NCBI GenBank assembly: GCA_002295705.1
Contig: DBHP01000003.1
Span: 64,417-94,095 of the forward strand
Source of the DNA: Candidatus Neomicrothrix sp. UBA825
GTDB lineage: Bacteria > Actinomycetota > Acidimicrobiia > Acidimicrobiales > UBA8592
DNA length: 29,679 nt
Direction: 5' to 3'
Below the pieces are notes generated by a model. The model searched no databases. It had not been told where the DNA came from and saw nothing but the letters and a program-made list of their open reading frames with translations. Shown here one piece after another: positions 6,615-15,323 of the stretch (the stretch's first letter is position 1; every line of letters begins with the position of its first letter). Position numbers and translations under genes: made by a program.

Positions 6615-7610
6615 ATGTTTGACTTAGAGAATTTATCAAATGAAGCAGAAGAGGCTTCCAATGCTGCATCAACACTAGAGGACCTTACACAGGTTCAAGC
6701 ACAATTTTTAGGGAAGAAATCAAAACTCGTTGAAGCTAAAAAAGTATTAGGAAATTTACCCGCCGAGGACAGAGCAAATGCGGGTAAGGAAATAAACGAG
6801 ATTAAAGGTCAAATTGAACAATTAATTTCAGATAGGAAGTCAGCACTTCAAGAATCTGAATGGATCAACAAATTTAATAAAGAGAGGATGGACCTTACTG
6901 AAAGACTTCGACCGATTGATCGTGGTCATCTTCATCTAATAACGCAAGCACGCGACGAGCTTGAGGATGTCTTCATTGGAATGGGATACTCAGTAGCTGA
7001 AGGACCTGAAGTAGAGACAGCGTGGTATAACTTTGAGGCGCTGAATATCCCTGACTGGCACCCCGCACGTGGCAACTTTGACACAATATTCGTTGACCTT
7101 GGCGAGCCCGAAGAGGTCATGCTGCGTTCCCATACATCTCCGGTGCAAATAAGAACAATGGAGAGTCAGGAACCTCCGATATACATAGTCGCACCTGGTA
7201 GGACTTTCCGAACGGATAGCGCTGATGCGACACATCTTCCAGCATTCAATCAAATTGAGGGTCTCGTAATTGATAAGGGAATAACAATGGGCGATTTAGC
7301 AGGAACTATTGATTCATTTGTTCATGCTTTCTTTGGAGAAGAAGTCAAATCGCGCCTGCGCCCAAGTTACTTCCCCTTTACGGAGCCATCTGCAGAATTT
7401 GATATATCTAGATCTGATGGCTCATGGTTAGAGCTTGGCGGATGCGGGATGGTTCATCCTAATGTTTTACGAAATTGCAATATAGACCCAGAAGTTTGGC
7501 AAGGCTTTGCCTTCGGGTTTGGTATAGATCGCCTCGTCTCAATGAGGTACCAACTTGATGATATTAGGGAACTCGTTGTTAATGACGCGCGATTCCTGAG
7601 GCAGTTCTAG
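6615..7610 (+). CDS. pheS: phenylalanyl-tRNA synthetase alpha subunit
   Basis: 331 residues. It is the catalytic class II subunit of the (alpha-beta)2 enzyme that charges tRNA-Phe. The N-terminal ~85 residues are a coiled-coil tRNA-binding arm (LTQVQAQFLGKKSKLVEAKK...). The catalytic core has the GRRHPL-like start HLHLITQARDELEDVFIGMGY, LRSHTSPVQIRTM (~172-184), motif 2 FRTDSADATHLPAFNQIEG (from F198), ELGGCGMVHPNVL and motif 3 GFGIDRLVSMRY (301-312). ATG 6615 has GAGGG (6602-6606) at 8 nt. pheT starts 7 nt after the stop, so the subunits are cotranslated. Confidence 0.97.
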   Translation: MFDLENLSNEAEEASNAASTLEDLTQVQAQFLGKKSKLVEAKKVLGNLPAEDRANAGKEINEIKGQIEQLISDRKSALQESEWINKFNKERMDLTERLRPIDRGHLHLITQARDELEDVFIGMGYSVAEGPEVETAWYNFEALNIPDWHPARGNFDTIFVDLGEPEEVMLRSHTSPVQIRTMESQEPPIYIVAPGRTFRTDSADATHLPAFNQIEGLVIDKGITMGDLAGTIDSFVHAFFGEEVKSRLRPSYFPFTEPSAEFDISRSDGSWLELGGCGMVHPNVLRNCNIDPEVWQGFAFGFGIDRLVSMRYQLDDIRELVVNDARFLRQF

Positions 7611-7617
7611 GAGAGAA

Positions 7618-10023
7618 ATGAAAGTTTTATTGTCTTGGCTCAAGGAATTTATTCCCGATTTAGATCATGACCCTGAAGAAATAGGAAAGAGATTAAGTGC
7701 GTTGGGGTTGGCAGTTGAATCCATGGAGGTTGTGGGAAAGGAACTATCGGGAGTTATTGTCGGAAAAGTTCTGGATTTGCGTCCCCATCCAAATGCTGAG
7801 CGCATCCAACTCGTAGATGTAGATCTGGGTGACGGAGAAGCTACTCAAATTTGCTGCGGGGCCTTCAACATGCAAGTTGGCGACGTTATTCCGGTAGCAA
7901 CTGTGGGAAGTATCCTGCCTGATGGGATGGAGATAGCTCAGCGGAAATTGCGTGGAGAGGTATCCAACGGTATGTGTTGCTCAGCAAGTGAGATCGGTTT
8001 GGGTGATGACAGCGATGGAATCATGATTCTGTCGGGAAATGATCCCGAGCGCGAATGGGATATCGGAGGTTCAGTATCAGATACCTTAGGTCTAGAATCT
8101 GACGTTCTTTGGGATCTTGAGGTTAATGCCAACCGTCCTGATGCGATGAGTGTTTCAGGTGTTGCAAGAGATTTGGCTGCATCTTTGGGACTTCCCTTTA
8201 GATTCCCTATGGATCGCTCCGAAAATCCGAAATCAACATTTGAGGCCGGCATCCAAATAGATATAGAAGACCCAACATTATGTGGCAGGTTCTTAGCTTG
8301 TATCGTCAAGGGAATAACTGTTGGTCCCTCACCTCAATGGCTTCAGAATAGGCTCATTCATCTCGGAATGAGGCCGATAAATAATGTTGTTGATATCTCT
8401 AACTATGTGATGCTTGAATTGGGTCAGCCAAACCACACATATGATCTTGATGAAATAAAAGGGAGTCGTTTAGGAACTCGTCGAGCAAAAGCTGGCGAAA
8501 GCATATTGACACTTGATGATGTAGAGCGCAACCTATCTGAAATTGATGGAGTTATCGTTGATGGCGATGATAACCCTGTCGGAATAGCTGGAATTATGGG
8601 GGGAGCCTCAAGCGAGATTTCTGAGTCAACAACGGAGATAATTATTGAAGTAGCTTGGTGGGACCCTCCATCAATTTCTAGAAGCGTAAAGAACTTGAAT
8701 CTTATGAGTGAAGCCTCAATGCGCTTTCGTCGTGGAGCTGATTACGGAATCAATATGGAGAGATCACTCAATAGAGCGGTGCAACTCCTCAGTGAGACAT
8801 GTGAACCAGAGGTATCAGAACTCATGCAAGTGGACGGGAATCTCCCTGATACAAGTCCTGTCCTTGTGTCTACCGAAAGAGTAAATGGGCTCCTCGGCAC
8901 GTCGCTTACCAATGAGGAAATGATGGATTTGCTTCAATCTATCGGCTTTGAATGCCAGGAAGTAATTCCCGAAGGAGAGGATGGAAGTCCTTCCCGAGAC
9001 GATTTTCAAGTGATCGTGCCCTCATGGAGATGGGACACGCAAACCGAGACAGATTTGGCTGAAGAGATAGCTCGAACTTTCGGATATGAAAGGATAGAGA
9101 CAACTATTCCGCGGGGTCCATTCACAGGACAGTTGAGCCGTTTCCAAAAAGGAAGAAGAACGATAAGAGAAATACTCATCGGAGCAGGTTGCGATGAAAC
9201 TATGCCGATGCCGTTCCTTGCTCCTGGAGATCTACAAAACGCAGGGCTCTCAAACAATGCAATCTCAATTTCAAACCCGCTTGTTCAAGAGGAATCGCTC
9301 CTTAGGACTTCTCTTATGCCCGGTCAACTAAAAATAATTTCATACAACCAATCGCACAGAATAAAGAACCTTAAATTTTTTGAAATCGGACATGTATACC
9401 TTCCAAGTGAAGGCGAGCAGCTGCTGCCTGACGAGAGAGAATACCTTTCTATTTCCATCACTGGAGGTGATGCAACAGAAATTGTTGCGCTTTTGGACTT
9501 AATAAGTTCAACGATGGCTTTTCCTAACATGCAGCTAAATCAGCAAGAGATAGGAGGATTGCATCCTGCTCGCTCGGCTCAGGTTTTTGTTGCGGGACAA
9601 AACAGGGGAGTAGTGGGAGAGGTGGACCCTCGAGTGCTCAAGAATTATGGGATCGATGATTCAGTCGCATGGCTTGAGTTGGATCTTGGGTCAATTCTCA
9701 TGGGTTCATTCGGAAAGAAAAAATATAAAAGCGTTTCAAAGTATCCCTCAAGTGATATAGATTTAGCATTTGCGGTTCCGGCCGATACGTCATCTGCGTC
9801 TATTGAAGGGTGTATACGAAAGGCCGGTGGACCATATCTGCAAGATATTGAATTGTTTGACTCCTACAAGGCAGGTGGCGTGAATGAAGGGGTCCGAAGC
9901 CTCGCTTACAGTCTGCGTTTTCAATCAAGCGAAGGAACGTTGACTGATAATGAGGTCAGCAAATTACGCACAGCCTGTATTAGCGAAGTCGAAAAGAAAA
10001 CCAACGCAAAGCTTCGTGAATAA
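7618..10023 (+). CDS. pheT: phenylalanyl-tRNA synthetase beta subunit
   Basis: 801 residues, normal length. Domains in order: N-terminal MKVLLSWLKEFIPDL; EMAP/OB tRNA-binding domain ~40-150 (GVIVGKVLDLRPHPNAERIQ, GMCCSASEIGL); B3/B4 editing domain ~215-380 (MRPINNVVDISNYVMLELGQP, GIAGIMGG); B5 domain ~410-490; catalytic-like core with SNPLVQEESLLRTSLMPG and KFFEIGHVY; and C-terminal ferredoxin-fold anticodon-binding domain ~708-800 (VSKYPSSDIDLAFAVP, LAYSLRFQSSEGTLTDNEV). It edits Tyr-tRNA-Phe and binds the anticodon. AGGAG lies 5 nt before the ATG. The last codons and the stop are part of an ARG box (10017-10030) for the next operon. Confidence 0.97.
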   Translation: MKVLLSWLKEFIPDLDHDPEEIGKRLSALGLAVESMEVVGKELSGVIVGKVLDLRPHPNAERIQLVDVDLGDGEATQICCGAFNMQVGDVIPVATVGSILPDGMEIAQRKLRGEVSNGMCCSASEIGLGDDSDGIMILSGNDPEREWDIGGSVSDTLGLESDVLWDLEVNANRPDAMSVSGVARDLAASLGLPFRFPMDRSENPKSTFEAGIQIDIEDPTLCGRFLACIVKGITVGPSPQWLQNRLIHLGMRPINNVVDISNYVMLELGQPNHTYDLDEIKGSRLGTRRAKAGESILTLDDVERNLSEIDGVIVDGDDNPVGIAGIMGGASSEISESTTEIIIEVAWWDPPSISRSVKNLNLMSEASMRFRRGADYGINMERSLNRAVQLLSETCEPEVSELMQVDGNLPDTSPVLVSTERVNGLLGTSLTNEEMMDLLQSIGFECQEVIPEGEDGSPSRDDFQVIVPSWRWDTQTETDLAEEIARTFGYERIETTIPRGPFTGQLSRFQKGRRTIREILIGAGCDETMPMPFLAPGDLQNAGLSNNAISISNPLVQEESLLRTSLMPGQLKIISYNQSHRIKNLKFFEIGHVYLPSEGEQLLPDEREYLSISITGGDATEIVALLDLISSTMAFPNMQLNQQEIGGLHPARSAQVFVAGQNRGVVGEVDPRVLKNYGIDDSVAWLELDLGSILMGSFGKKKYKSVSKYPSSDIDLAFAVPADTSSASIEGCIRKAGGPYLQDIELFDSYKAGGVNEGVRSLAYSLRFQSSEGTLTDNEVSKLRTACISEVEKKTNAKLRE

Positions 10024-10030
10024 ATATTCA
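10017..10030. promoter_or_regulatory. ARG box 1 (ArgR operator)
   Basis: TGAATA-AA-TATTCA, a perfect 6-bp inverted repeat identical in its arms to the core of the classical ArgR operator consensus. It overlaps the pheT stop codon. Its centre is exactly 20 bp from that of box 2, about two helical turns, the side-by-side arrangement an ArgR hexamer prefers. The repressor is encoded in the operon it would control (argR, 15324-15788). Confidence 0.8.
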
Positions 10031-10036
10031 TATATA

Positions 10037-10050
10037 TGCATAAATATGCA
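10037..10050. promoter_or_regulatory. ARG box 2 (ArgR operator)
   Basis: TGCATA-AA-TATGCA, a perfect inverted repeat differing from box 1 by one symmetric substitution per arm. It covers the place where a -35 element would lie relative to the TATAGT at 10059, so bound ArgR would block polymerase at the argC promoter. Confidence 0.8.
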
Positions 10051-10058
10051 ATAATTCG

Positions 10059-10064
10059 TATAGT
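10059..10064 (+). promoter_or_regulatory. argC promoter -10 element, probably leaderless transcript
   Basis: TATAGT ends 8 nt before the argC ATG, so transcription would begin at or next to the start codon. There is no Shine-Dalgarno in the 20 nt before the ATG, consistent with a leaderless mRNA. No TTGACA-like -35 is seen; that region is ARG box 2. Confidence 0.6.
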
Positions 10065-10072
10065 ATGTTCTC

Positions 10073-11107
10073 ATGAAACAAGTAGGAATAATAGGTGGGT
10101 CTGGGTACACAGGCGCAGAATTGCTGCGACTTCTCAAGACTCACCCCGATTATCAGGTCAAGGTAGTTACCGGAGATAGCATGGCCGGCCGCATGGTCCA
10201 CGAACTTTACCCTAGCCTTGCTATGGCGTACCCAAACCTTACTTACCAACCTATGAAACCTGAGCTTATGGACGGACTTGATGCTGTCTTCTGCGCTTTA
10301 CCGCATGGGATAAGTCAAACCGTCGTTCCCCAAATCCTTAATACCGTAGGGCACGTAATTGACCTAGGTTCTGATTTTCGTCTAAAGGACCCCCAAGCTT
10401 ATATCGACTGGTATTCAATGGAACATGCTTGCCCTGAATACCTAGCCAACTCTATATATGGCTTACCAGAGCTATTCCGAGACGAGATCATAGGTGGAAA
10501 GCTCATCGCAGCCACAGGATGTAACGCAGCTGCCTCGATTCTCTCTCTAGCGCCCTTTTTGAAAGAAGGGATCATAGAGGCCACGTCAATCGTCATTAAT
10601 CTAATTACAGGAGTAAGTGGCGCCGGCAAACCACCAAAAGATAACACCACTTTTTGTGCAGTTGATGAGAATGTAACACCCTACGGCTTACTAACTCATA
10701 GGCATACACCAGAAATCGAGCAAGCACTGTCTGACTTTAGTGCCAAACAAACGAAGGTGCTTTTTACACCTCACCTTGCGCCAATGAATAGGGGAATTAT
10801 TGCTACATCATATGGAAAGGTTACAGCCACCCTGACAACTCAAAAAGCAATAGAAGTCTTACATGAAACTTACGGGCATGAACCATTCATTTACGTATCA
10901 GAAAATCCCCCCTCAACAAAAGCAACACTTGGATCTAACACTGTGCACATCACAGCTAGAGTCGATGAAAGAACACAAACATTGATCTCTATAGTTACTT
11001 TGGACAACCTCGTAAAGGGAGCCTCAGGAATGGCTATCCAGAATGCGAATCTAGCGATGGGAATTGAAGAAACTCTAGGACTCCCAGTAGTCGGCCTTTA
11101 CCCATAG
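10073..11107 (+). CDS. argC: N-acetyl-gamma-glutamyl-phosphate reductase
   Basis: 344 residues. It reduces N-acetylglutamyl-phosphate to the semialdehyde with NADPH, third step of arginine synthesis. The N-terminal Rossmann motif is VGIIGGSGYTGAELLRLL; the active site cysteine is in AATGCNAAASILSLAPFL, and the family region ITGVSGAGKPP and HRHTPEIEQ follow, with LAPMNRGIIATSY near residue 240. First gene of argCJBDFRGH. Its start at 10073 sits 8 nt after a -10 box behind two ARG boxes. argJ begins 4 nt after the stop. Confidence 0.97.
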   Translation: MKQVGIIGGSGYTGAELLRLLKTHPDYQVKVVTGDSMAGRMVHELYPSLAMAYPNLTYQPMKPELMDGLDAVFCALPHGISQTVVPQILNTVGHVIDLGSDFRLKDPQAYIDWYSMEHACPEYLANSIYGLPELFRDEIIGGKLIAATGCNAAASILSLAPFLKEGIIEATSIVINLITGVSGAGKPPKDNTTFCAVDENVTPYGLLTHRHTPEIEQALSDFSAKQTKVLFTPHLAPMNRGIIATSYGKVTATLTTQKAIEVLHETYGHEPFIYVSENPPSTKATLGSNTVHITARVDERTQTLISIVTLDNLVKGASGMAIQNANLAMGIEETLGLPVVGLYP

Positions 11108-11111
11108 AACC

Positions 11112-12326
11112 ATGACCATCTCGCCCCTTGCACCTGAAGAATTTCCCGATATGCCCAATGTTCCAGGCATTAGCATTTCAACAGCGCATAGCGGTATGCG
11201 ATATGAAAACAGAGACGACTTATGTCTTATCACCATGGAAGACGAAACACGCGTAGCAGGAGTTTTCACAAAATCACTTTGCGCATCGGCGCCCGTCGAC
11301 TGGTGCAAAGAAAATCTCCAACACGGCTACGGAAGGGCATTAATTTGTAACGCTGGTAACGCAAACGCATTTACGGGGGCGAAAGGCGAGCAAATAGCTG
11401 AAAAGTCAGCAACAGTACTCTCCGAGAGCCTCTTAATCCCCAGAGACCACATTTATCTTGCGTCTACAGGAGTAATAGGAGAAGCTTTTGAACCCATTGA
11501 ACTTACAAGACATTTTGATCATTTGATAGAAAGTCTCGAAGCATCTGGAACAGCATTGTGGAAGGAAGCTGCCGAAGCAATAACTACAACCGATACCTTC
11601 CCTAAAGGATCAACAGCCAAAATCAAAGGAACAGATGCAGTTGTGGTGGGGATAGCTAAAGGAAGCGGAATGATCGCACCTGATATGGCAACTATGCTTG
11701 CCTTCATTTTTACTGATATCGAGATTAGCCAAGATGACTTGCAGAAAGTAGTTGAAGAGACCGCAAGTAGCAGCTTTAACTGCATAACAGTTGATTCAGA
11801 TACATCAACCAGTGACTCCGTTTTGGTTTTTGCGACCGGTAAATCACAATACGCATGGGACAAAAACTCCGAAGCATTCGCAGGAGCTCTTCAACTTGTA
11901 TTCAAAGATTTAGCACATCAAATTGTCAAAGATGGCGAAGGAGCTACCAAGTTCGTTGAGATAATGGTCACCGGGGCTGAAACTACTCACGCTGCAAAAA
12001 ATATTGCAATGAGTATTGCGAACTCACCGCTGGTAAAGACAGCGATAGCAGCTGAAGACGCTAACTGGGGACGCATTATCATGGCAGTTGGTAAATCAGG
12101 AGAAAAGGCGGACAGGGACCTTCTTCGGATTTGGATTGGTGACGAGCTAGTAGCTGAGAATGGTCAACAAAACCCCTCTTACAGCGAAAAGAAAGCTACA
12201 CAACATCTACAAAAAGATAACGTAAAAATCCATGCTGATATCGGGTTGGGGAGCTGTCAAGCAACGGTGTGGACATGTGACCTAACAGAGCGGTATATCG
12301 AAATTAACGCAGGGTACAGATCTTAG
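11112..12326 (+). CDS. argJ: glutamate N-acetyltransferase / amino-acid N-acetyltransferase (ornithine acetyltransferase)
   Basis: 404 residues. ArgJ moves the acetyl group from N-acetylornithine to glutamate, making the pathway cyclic; bifunctional members also use acetyl-CoA for the first step. The precursor self-cleaves at the Ala-Thr bond inside GSGMIAPDMATML, here A193/T194, so both chains are produced with T194 as nucleophile. Other family signs: FTKSLCASAPVDWCKENL, ALICNAGNANAFTG, STGVIGE, FNCITVDSDTSTSDSVLVFATG and ANWGRIIMAVGKSG. No Shine-Dalgarno is visible; with only 4 nt after the argC stop, translation probably depends on reinitiation. No argA is seen in the window. Confidence 0.96.
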   Translation: MTISPLAPEEFPDMPNVPGISISTAHSGMRYENRDDLCLITMEDETRVAGVFTKSLCASAPVDWCKENLQHGYGRALICNAGNANAFTGAKGEQIAEKSATVLSESLLIPRDHIYLASTGVIGEAFEPIELTRHFDHLIESLEASGTALWKEAAEAITTTDTFPKGSTAKIKGTDAVVVGIAKGSGMIAPDMATMLAFIFTDIEISQDDLQKVVEETASSSFNCITVDSDTSTSDSVLVFATGKSQYAWDKNSEAFAGALQLVFKDLAHQIVKDGEGATKFVEIMVTGAETTHAAKNIAMSIANSPLVKTAIAAEDANWGRIIMAVGKSGEKADRDLLRIWIGDELVAENGQQNPSYSEKKATQHLQKDNVKIHADIGLGSCQATVWTCDLTERYIEINAGYRS

Positions 12327-12333
12327 GAACGCC

Positions 12334-13212
12334 ATGAACGAAGTAGGAATCAAAGATTATCTCCCCACTGACCGTGCACAAGTCCTCATTGAGGCTTTAC
12401 CATACATACAGCGCTTCTCTGACAAAGTCGTACTTATAAAAATAGGTGGAAGCACCCTTGTAGATCAGAGGTTATTTGATCGCTTGGCCGAAGATGTTGT
12501 GCTACTGCATTCAGTCGGGATAAAGCCAATCATCGTCCATGGTGGAGGTCCTCAAATAGGGCATGAATTAAGACTTGCTGGCAAAGAAACTAGTTTCATC
12601 GACGGGCTGCGCGTGACAGATCAGGAAACCTTGAAAATTGTCAGTAAAGTTCTTAAAGACCAAGTCGGAAGAAGAATAGCTGACGCGATAATATCACTCG
12701 GCGGGTCAGCGGTTAGTTTAAGTGGCGAGACCGGGGCTTTGATCACAGCAACGTCCATAAATAAAGAATTAGGTTTCGTGGGAAAAATAACTAACATCGC
12801 CCCCGATATACTGAAAGTGGCCATTGACGACGGCAAAATTCCAGTCATATCAACACTTGGAATTGACGATAAAGGCCAAAGTTATAACATAAACGCAGAT
12901 ACAGCTGCAGGTGCTCTAGCCGGCGCAATGAAAGTCCAAAAAGTCATATACCTCTCAGACGTTCCGGGGCTTCTTTCTAATAAAGACGATGTCAGTACTT
13001 TAATTTCCAGTGTCACAACATCAGCGGTCGAAGGAATGATTGCTTCAAAGGGCGTATCCGACGGAATGATACCTAAAGTTAACTCCTGCATCGACGCTCT
13101 GAAACAAGGCGTAGGTAGCGCCCACCTTCTTGATGGCAGGATCCCTCATGTTGTTCTTCTTGAACTATTCACTGATGAGGGAATCGGGACAATGATTGTC
13201 GAGGAGGACTAA
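12334..13212 (+). CDS. argB: acetylglutamate kinase
   Basis: 292 residues. It phosphorylates N-acetylglutamate, usually the arginine-inhibited control point. Amino-acid kinase fold: VVLIKIGGSTLVD (nucleotide lysine), IKPIIVHGGGPQIGHEL, SFIDGLRVTDQETLKIV, YNINADTAAGALAGAMKV and YLSDVPGLLSNKDD. The ~25-residue N-terminal helix before the kinase core resembles that of arginine-sensitive hexameric enzymes, so feedback inhibition is likely (inference). AGGAAC precedes the ATG; gap to argJ 7 nt. argD begins at the base after its stop codon. Confidence 0.97.
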   Translation: MNEVGIKDYLPTDRAQVLIEALPYIQRFSDKVVLIKIGGSTLVDQRLFDRLAEDVVLLHSVGIKPIIVHGGGPQIGHELRLAGKETSFIDGLRVTDQETLKIVSKVLKDQVGRRIADAIISLGGSAVSLSGETGALITATSINKELGFVGKITNIAPDILKVAIDDGKIPVISTLGIDDKGQSYNINADTAAGALAGAMKVQKVIYLSDVPGLLSNKDDVSTLISSVTTSAVEGMIASKGVSDGMIPKVNSCIDALKQGVGSAHLLDGRIPHVVLLELFTDEGIGTMIVEED

Positions 13213-14445
13213 ATGTCATCACATGCTGAAAATATGGGAGTGGCAGGGGAGTTGCAAAATTGTCCTATCATGCCAACCTACGCTGCCCCTAGCATCATGT
13301 TCATACGAGGAGAAGGAACTGAACTGTGGGACAGCGAGGGTAAACGCTACTTAGACTTTGTGGGAGGATTAGCAGTCCAATCATTGGGTCATGCCAACCC
13401 CGAAATTGCAGAGGTAATAGGGGAGCAAGCGGGAAAGTTAACGCAGGTTTCTAACTACTGGGCAACTGAACATGCCCATCATGTTGCCATCGAAATTGAC
13501 AAAGCTGTAACAGGTAATATCAATGAGCCAAGTTACAGTTCGTATAATCCTACAGGGCAAGTTTTCTTTTGTAATTCGGGAGCGGAAGCTAATGAACTTG
13601 CCTTCAAGATTGCCCGAAAAGCAACTTCACAGAGTAGATATACAATTTTAACTGCAACTGATTCTTTTCACGGAAGGACTCTCGCAGCTCTCGCAGCTTG
13701 CGGTCAGCCTCACAAACATGAACCATTTGCACCCATGCCACAGGGCTTTACTCACATAGCGAGGGGAGATATTGAAGCTCTGAATGACGCTGTTGACGAA
13801 ACAACTGCAGCAGTTCACTTAGAGCCTATCCTTGGCGAAGGGGGGGTCTGGCCACATACTTCTGATTACCTATCGAAAGCAGAATCACTAACAAGAGAAC
13901 ATGGCTTATTGTTTATGGTTGATGAGGTCCAGAGCGGTTTATGCAGAACAGGGGAATGGTTTTCATTTCAACACTATGGCTTGAATCCCGACGTTGTCTG
14001 CATAGCGAAAGCTCTGGGTAACGGCTTTCCAATCGGAGCTGTGTGGGTGAAAAGAGAATTAGCAGCCTCATTTGAAGCAGGAGACCATGGAAGTACGTAC
14101 GGAGGTAATCCTCTAGGAACGGCTGTGGCGCGTAAAGTTCTTGAAATCATGAAGAGAGACAACTACAACTTGAAGGCTCAGTTAATTGAAGAACAGATCC
14201 GTACAAGCATGTCAGAAGTGCCTCAGGTAATTTCAATCCGTGGAAACGGAGCGATGCTTGCAATTGAGCTGCATCAAGCTATAAGCAAGGAAGTAGCTGC
14301 AGAAGCATCTATAAAGGGTTTGCTAGTCAATCCTATTACGCCAACAGCTTTACGATTAACACCACCGCTCACAACATCTGCTGACCAAATACAAAAGGGA
14401 ATGCAAATATTGAAAGGAATACTCAATGCCCAGACATCTTCTTGA
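13213..14445 (+). CDS. argD: acetylornithine aminotransferase
   Basis: 410 residues, class III PLP-dependent aminotransferase. It converts N-acetylglutamate semialdehyde to N-acetylornithine with glutamate as amino donor. Signs: PSIMFIRGEGTELWDSEGKRYLDF-type start (13 bases downstream read as YLDFVGGLAVQSLGHANPEI), VFFCNSGAEANELAFKIARK, SFHGRTLAALAACGQ, LFMVDEVQSGLCRTGEWF and the Schiff-base lysine K266 in VVCIAKALGNGFPIGAVW. GGAGG lies just before the start. Its last 20 nt overlap the argF start. Confidence 0.96.
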   Translation: MSSHAENMGVAGELQNCPIMPTYAAPSIMFIRGEGTELWDSEGKRYLDFVGGLAVQSLGHANPEIAEVIGEQAGKLTQVSNYWATEHAHHVAIEIDKAVTGNINEPSYSSYNPTGQVFFCNSGAEANELAFKIARKATSQSRYTILTATDSFHGRTLAALAACGQPHKHEPFAPMPQGFTHIARGDIEALNDAVDETTAAVHLEPILGEGGVWPHTSDYLSKAESLTREHGLLFMVDEVQSGLCRTGEWFSFQHYGLNPDVVCIAKALGNGFPIGAVWVKRELAASFEAGDHGSTYGGNPLGTAVARKVLEIMKRDNYNLKAQLIEEQIRTSMSEVPQVISIRGNGAMLAIELHQAISKEVAAEASIKGLLVNPITPTALRLTPPLTTSADQIQKGMQILKGILNAQTSS

Positions 14446-15322
14446 AATTGATGACCTTAATTCAACAGAGTTAAATAAGGTCCTCTCTCTTTCAACTCAA
14501 AGCCCCGAAGAATTACTTTTAGGTAAAGGCGCAGCTTTGCTTTTTGAAAAGCCTTCGAATCGCACACGAAATTCGATGGAAATGGCAATCGTGCAACTTG
14601 GTGGACACCCAGTGACAATACGCCCTGATGAAGTAGGAATTGGGAAAAGGGAGAGCACCGGAGACGTCGCAAAAACACTTTCCTGCTATCACGCACTGAT
14701 AGGCGCAAGAGTATTTGAGCACGAAACGGTCTCTGAGCTTTCAGCGTATTCTTCAGTGCCGGTAATCAATATGCTTTCCGATGAGGCTCATCCGCTTCAG
14801 GCATTAGCTGACCTACTGACAATTAAGCAAGAATTTGGACAACTAAAAGGACTCAAAATCGCTTATATTGGTGACTCAAATAATGTAGCCCGCTCGCTAG
14901 CTATAGGGTCCCTCATGGCAGGGGCAGAATTCCGAGTAGCATCGCCGAAAGGTTACGAATTCTCTGAGGCCAGCCTTAAGAGAATTCAATCCGTTGGCGG
15001 TCAAATTTTGCAAACTGGTGAACCTGAAACTGCCGTAGAAGGTGCGAACGTAATCTACACAGATGTATGGACATCAATGGGTCAAGAAAAGGAGAGCGCA
15101 ACTCGACTCAGGGACTTTAATGGATTTACGGTGACAATGGAAATGCTTTTGTTAGCTGACCCTGAATCTATTTTTTTACATTGTTTACCCGCCCACCCAA
15201 ATGAAGAAGTCACACAAGAGGTCCTTGACAGTTCGTACAGCAGGATATGGAAGCAAGCTGAGAACAGAATGCATTCCGCCAAGGGTGCGATAGCTTTCCT
15301 TCTTGGTAGCGAAGAGGTTTAA
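14426..15322 (+). CDS. argF: ornithine carbamoyltransferase, variant carbamoyl-phosphate loop
   Basis: 298 residues, slightly short: the helix before the first strand is trimmed (about 35 residues precede the phosphate loop). It transfers the carbamoyl group to ornithine to give citrulline. The carbamoyl-phosphate loop reads FEKPSNRTRNS with S44-N45-R46-T47-R48, where most OTCases have STRTR. HPLQ is at 122-125, the ornithine-side SMG loop at 217-219 and HCLPAH from 252. The operon context (between argD and argR, with argG and argH following) supports OTCase rather than another transcarbamylase. AAAGGA precedes the ATG, which lies inside argD (20-nt overlap), implying translational coupling. 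Confidence 0.94.
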   Translation: MPRHLLEIDDLNSTELNKVLSLSTQSPEELLLGKGAALLFEKPSNRTRNSMEMAIVQLGGHPVTIRPDEVGIGKRESTGDVAKTLSCYHALIGARVFEHETVSELSAYSSVPVINMLSDEAHPLQALADLLTIKQEFGQLKGLKIAYIGDSNNVARSLAIGSLMAGAEFRVASPKGYEFSEASLKRIQSVGGQILQTGEPETAVEGANVIYTDVWTSMGQEKESATRLRDFNGFTVTMEMLLLADPESIFLHCLPAHPNEEVTQEVLDSSYSRIWKQAENRMHSAKGAIAFLLGSEEV

Positions 15323-15323
15323 T

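Noticed and set aside
15303..15323. TTG start of argR inside argF
   Set aside because: ATG 15324 has a ribosome site and gives the normal ArgR N-terminus.
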